Below, one piece after another: positions 61,918 through 64,000 of a stretch of 64,000 bases of DNA. The translations under genes were made by a program, and so were the position numbers. Positions within the stretch are counted from its first letter, which is position 1, and each line of letters starts with the position of its first letter. This DNA comes from Methyloversatilis universalis EHg5. Lineage in GTDB: Bacteria; Pseudomonadota; Gammaproteobacteria; Burkholderiales; Rhodocyclaceae. The DNA lies in assembly GCF_000378945.1 (NCBI RefSeq), contig NZ_KB900539.1:2373229-2437228 (forward strand), written 5' to 3'. The notes below the pieces were generated by a model. It saw only the letters and a list, made by a program, of their open reading frames with translations. It searched no databases and was not told where the DNA came from.

Positions 61918-62655
61918 ATGAACACGCAACAGAAGGTCGCCTTCATCACTGGCGGCAACCGCGGCATCGGTCTGGAAACCGCACGTGGCCTCGGCAAGCT
62001 GGGCATCGAAGTGGTGATCGGCGTACGCAATCCGGACAAGGGTGAAGAAGCGGTCGCCGCGCTGCGCGCCGAAGGCATCCACGCCTCGGCCATCGGCTTC
62101 GACGCGGAAAAGCCGGAAAGCTTCCGCACCATCCATGACCACTTCGAGCGGGTCTATGGCCGGCTGGACATCCTGATCAACAACGCCGGCATCGCGCTGG
62201 CCGACTTCTTCGCACCGAATGCCAGCACGGTGTCGCAGGACGTGCTGCGCCGCACCTTCGACATCAATCTGTTCTCGGTGATCGAACTGACCCAGGTGCT
62301 GCTGCCGCTGATCCGCAAGGCGCCGGCCGGCCGCATCGTGAACCTGTCGTCCATCCTCGGTTCGCTGGGCGTGCACAGCGCGCCGGATTCGCCGATCGCG
62401 CCGGCCAAGGAACTGGCCTACAACGCCTCCAAGACCGCGCTGAATGCCTTCACCGTGCATCTGGCGGCGGAACTGAAGGACAGCGCGATCAAGGTGAACT
62501 CCGCCCACCCAGGCTGGGTGAAGACTGACATGGGCGGCCCGAACGCGCCGATGGAACTGGCCGACGGCGGCAAGACCAGCGTGCAGCTGGCCACGCTGCC
62601 GGCCGACGGCCCGACCGGCGGCTTCTTCCACATGGGCGAAGCGCTGCCCTGGTAA
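61918..62655 (+). CDS. Short-chain dehydrogenase/reductase
   Basis: This 245-aa classical SDR has the cofactor motif TGGNRGIGLETARGLGKLG, the NNAGIA segment, a catalytic Ser in NLSSILGS and the YNASK motif (Tyr and Lys). The sequence is close to plant-like carbonyl reductases that prefer NADP(H). It is probably co-transcribed with the efflux operon (ATG after GAGGAG, 11 bp gap), which suggests it handles reactive carbonyls or a drug-like substrate exported by the pump; that is inference. Confidence 0.9.
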   Translation: MNTQQKVAFITGGNRGIGLETARGLGKLGIEVVIGVRNPDKGEEAVAALRAEGIHASAIGFDAEKPESFRTIHDHFERVYGRLDILINNAGIALADFFAPNASTVSQDVLRRTFDINLFSVIELTQVLLPLIRKAPAGRIVNLSSILGSLGVHSAPDSPIAPAKELAYNASKTALNAFTVHLAAELKDSAIKVNSAHPGWVKTDMGGPNAPMELADGGKTSVQLATLPADGPTGGFFHMGEALPW

Positions 62656-62660
62656 GCGGA

Positions 62661-62700
62661 CGGCGGGCGGCGCATCACACCACCACGGCGCCGCCCGCCG
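62661..62700 (+). terminator. Long GC hairpin after the SDR gene
   Basis: CGGCGGGCGGCGC (62661-62673) pairs perfectly with GCGCCGCCCGCCG (62688-62700). No T-run follows. It starts 5 bp after the stop and is likely a transcript end or barrier. Confidence 0.5.
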
Positions 62701-62771
62701 GCGCGGAACACCACTGTGCCGCCCGCCGGCGCAGAACACCACTGTGCCGTCCTCCGGCGCAGAACACTTGT
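62690..62771. repeat. Tandem 28-bp direct repeat, about 2.9 copies
   Basis: Two 28-bp units (62690-62717 and 62718-62745) differ at one base, and a third, diverged 26-bp unit follows (62746-62771). Each begins GCCG and contains GAACAC. The first unit includes the right arm of the preceding hairpin, so the arm is repeated downstream. Confidence 0.85.
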
Positions 62772-62843
62772 GCGCCGCGGCTCGCCCGCGTGCCGCGCCC
62801 GCGCTAGATTCGCGGCTCCGTCATCACGTTTCCGGAGCCCGTC

Positions 62844-63827
62844 TTGAGCCGCCCTGCCATCCTCGTCGCCCGCTACGTCCTGCCCGAACTGCTGGACCGC
62901 CTGTCGCAGCATTTCGAGGTCGAATCCAATCAGGCCGATCAGCTGCTGTCGCCGTCCGAACTGATCGCCCGGCTGCAGGGCAAGCGCGGCGCCTTCATCA
63001 CCGCCAACGAGAAGATCGACGCCACATTGCTCGACGCCTGCCCTGATCTGCGTTCGGTGTGCACGATGGCGGTGGGCTACAACAACATCGACGTCGCCGC
63101 CTGCACCGCCCGCGGCATCGCGGTGAGCAACACGCCGGACGTGCTGACCGAATCGACCGCCGATTTCGGCTTCGCGCTCATGATGGCGGCCGCCCGCCGG
63201 GTGACCGAGAGCGAGCGCTTCCTGCGCGCCGGGCAATGGACCCACTGGACCTACGGCCTGATGAATGGCGTCGACGTGCATGGCGCCACGCTGGGCATCT
63301 TCGGCATGGGCCGCATCGGTCAGGCCATCGCGCGGCGCGGCGCGCTCGGCTTCGGCATGAAGGTGATCTACCACAACCGCAGCCGGCTCTCGCCGGACAT
63401 CGAGGCGCCGCTGGGCGCGCGCTGGGTAGACAAGGACACGCTGCTGCGCGAGGCCGACCACCTGGTGCTGGTGGTGCCGTACTCGCCGGCGGTGCATCAC
63501 GCCATCGGCGCCGCCGAACTGGCGCAGATGAAGCCGACCGCCACGCTGACCAATATCGCGCGCGGCGGCGTGGTCGATGACGCGGCGCTGGTCGAGGCAC
63601 TGCGCGCGCAGCGCATCGCCGCCGCCGCGCTCGACGTGTTCGAGGGCGAACCGAAACTGCACCCGGGCCTGCTCGACCTGCCCAACACCGTGCTCACGCC
63701 GCACATCGCCAGCGCCACCGGCGCCACCCGCAAGGCCATGGCCGACCTTGCCGCCGAAAACCTGATCGCCATCCTGACCGGCGGCACGCCGCCGACGGTG
63801 CTCAACCCGGAGGTGTTGCAGCGCTGA
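62844..63827 (+). CDS. ghrB: D-2-hydroxyacid dehydrogenase (glyoxylate/hydroxypyruvate reductase)
   Basis: This 327-aa NAD(P)-dependent reductase of the GhrB/GRHPR type has the Rossmann motif GIFGMGRIGQAIARR, the catalytic Arg in NIARGGVVDDAALVEAL, Glu in ALDVFEGEPKLHPGLLDL and His in LTPHIASATGATR. The start is TTG with CCGGAG upstream. In a serine-cycle methylotroph, hydroxypyruvate reduction would be relevant, but the paralogue used for that cycle (hprA) cannot be distinguished by eye, so the symbol is tentative. The last 173 bases of the window hold no feature I can support. Confidence 0.85.
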   Translation: MSRPAILVARYVLPELLDRLSQHFEVESNQADQLLSPSELIARLQGKRGAFITANEKIDATLLDACPDLRSVCTMAVGYNNIDVAACTARGIAVSNTPDVLTESTADFGFALMMAAARRVTESERFLRAGQWTHWTYGLMNGVDVHGATLGIFGMGRIGQAIARRGALGFGMKVIYHNRSRLSPDIEAPLGARWVDKDTLLREADHLVLVVPYSPAVHHAIGAAELAQMKPTATLTNIARGGVVDDAALVEALRAQRIAAAALDVFEGEPKLHPGLLDLPNTVLTPHIASATGATRKAMADLAAENLIAILTGGTPPTVLNPEVLQR

Positions 63828-64000
63828 GGCCGTATCGCGGCGAGGGCGCCGCTTGTATGTTCATCTACGGCAAGCGTAGTAGTGGACGCTTATCGGGCGG
63901 AGGGACGAGCGCCGCATCTGACGGCAAGCACGTACAGACAGTGGGAGAGATGTCCCGCCTTCACCCCCGAGCACCGATGAGGAATCCTTCGGACCGCGTC

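Noticed and set aside
62690..62771. CRISPR array
   Set aside because: The repeats are directly adjacent without spacers, there are fewer than three full copies, and there are no cas genes.

Overview
The window looks like a chromosomal segment of a GC-rich, methylotrophic betaproteobacterium, most like Methyloversatilis or a related Rhodocyclales genus. This is inferred from three things: gene families, the bacterial tetrahydromethanopterin (H4MPT)/methanofuran formaldehyde-oxidation genes, and several PEP-CTERM (exosortase) substrates. Nothing was searched against a database. No rRNA, tRNA, IS element, prophage or CRISPR array was recognised.

Layout. (1) 1-7054: housekeeping genes. These are exbB-exbD-lpxK (partial) on the minus strand, xseA, sodB, a pterin carbinolamine dehydratase, a GNAT-fold protein, ppa and a CDF metal exporter. 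A perfect inverted pair of DnaA boxes lies upstream of xseA. (2) 7126-26064: a large iron/heme island. It holds hemP-bfd-bfr, tonB-exbB-exbD, a small ORF with a cysteine-free S4 paralogue, a PEP-CTERM protein, a heme-type TonB receptor, a DUF779-like protein, a 68-aa ORF, a second PEP-CTERM protein, hmuSTUV, feoAB with a Cys-rich partner, and a Fiu-like siderophore receptor. Five Fur-box-like sites mark its promoters, and three of those have a TTGACA -35 at a similar distance. (3) 26086-35320: a mixed block with a membrane hydrolase, a 1311-aa FAD/Fe-S/CCG oxidoreductase, an HExxH protein, two tandem secreted 4-Cys paralogues, a META lipoprotein and serC-serB. (4) 35488-48126: the C1 island. 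fhcB-A-D-C plus one unknown gene run left. mptG (orf4), mtdB, an ATP-grasp gene, mch, a RimK-like gene, a CitG-like gene and fae run right and end at a strong terminator. (5) 48203-53896: an MFS exporter, a haloacid dehalogenase-like HAD, a GNAT, a secreted protein and a STAS/HATPase/PP2C partner-switching module. (6) 53906-63827: a LysR regulator divergent from an RND efflux operon (hydrolase-like protein, adaptor, pump, outer-membrane factor, SDR), then a hydroxypyruvate/glyoxylate reductase-type gene.

How it works together. Region 4 encodes the route from formaldehyde to formate. Fae condenses formaldehyde with H4MPT, MtdB and Mch oxidise and hydrolyse the adduct, and the Fhc complex transfers and releases formate. 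The neighbouring genes probably make the cofactors. Region 2 is a TonB-energised heme, ferrous-iron and siderophore acquisition system. Its most unusual feature is the pair of exosortase-sorted secreted proteins placed among the Fur-controlled heme genes, which I flag as the best candidate for an undescribed system.
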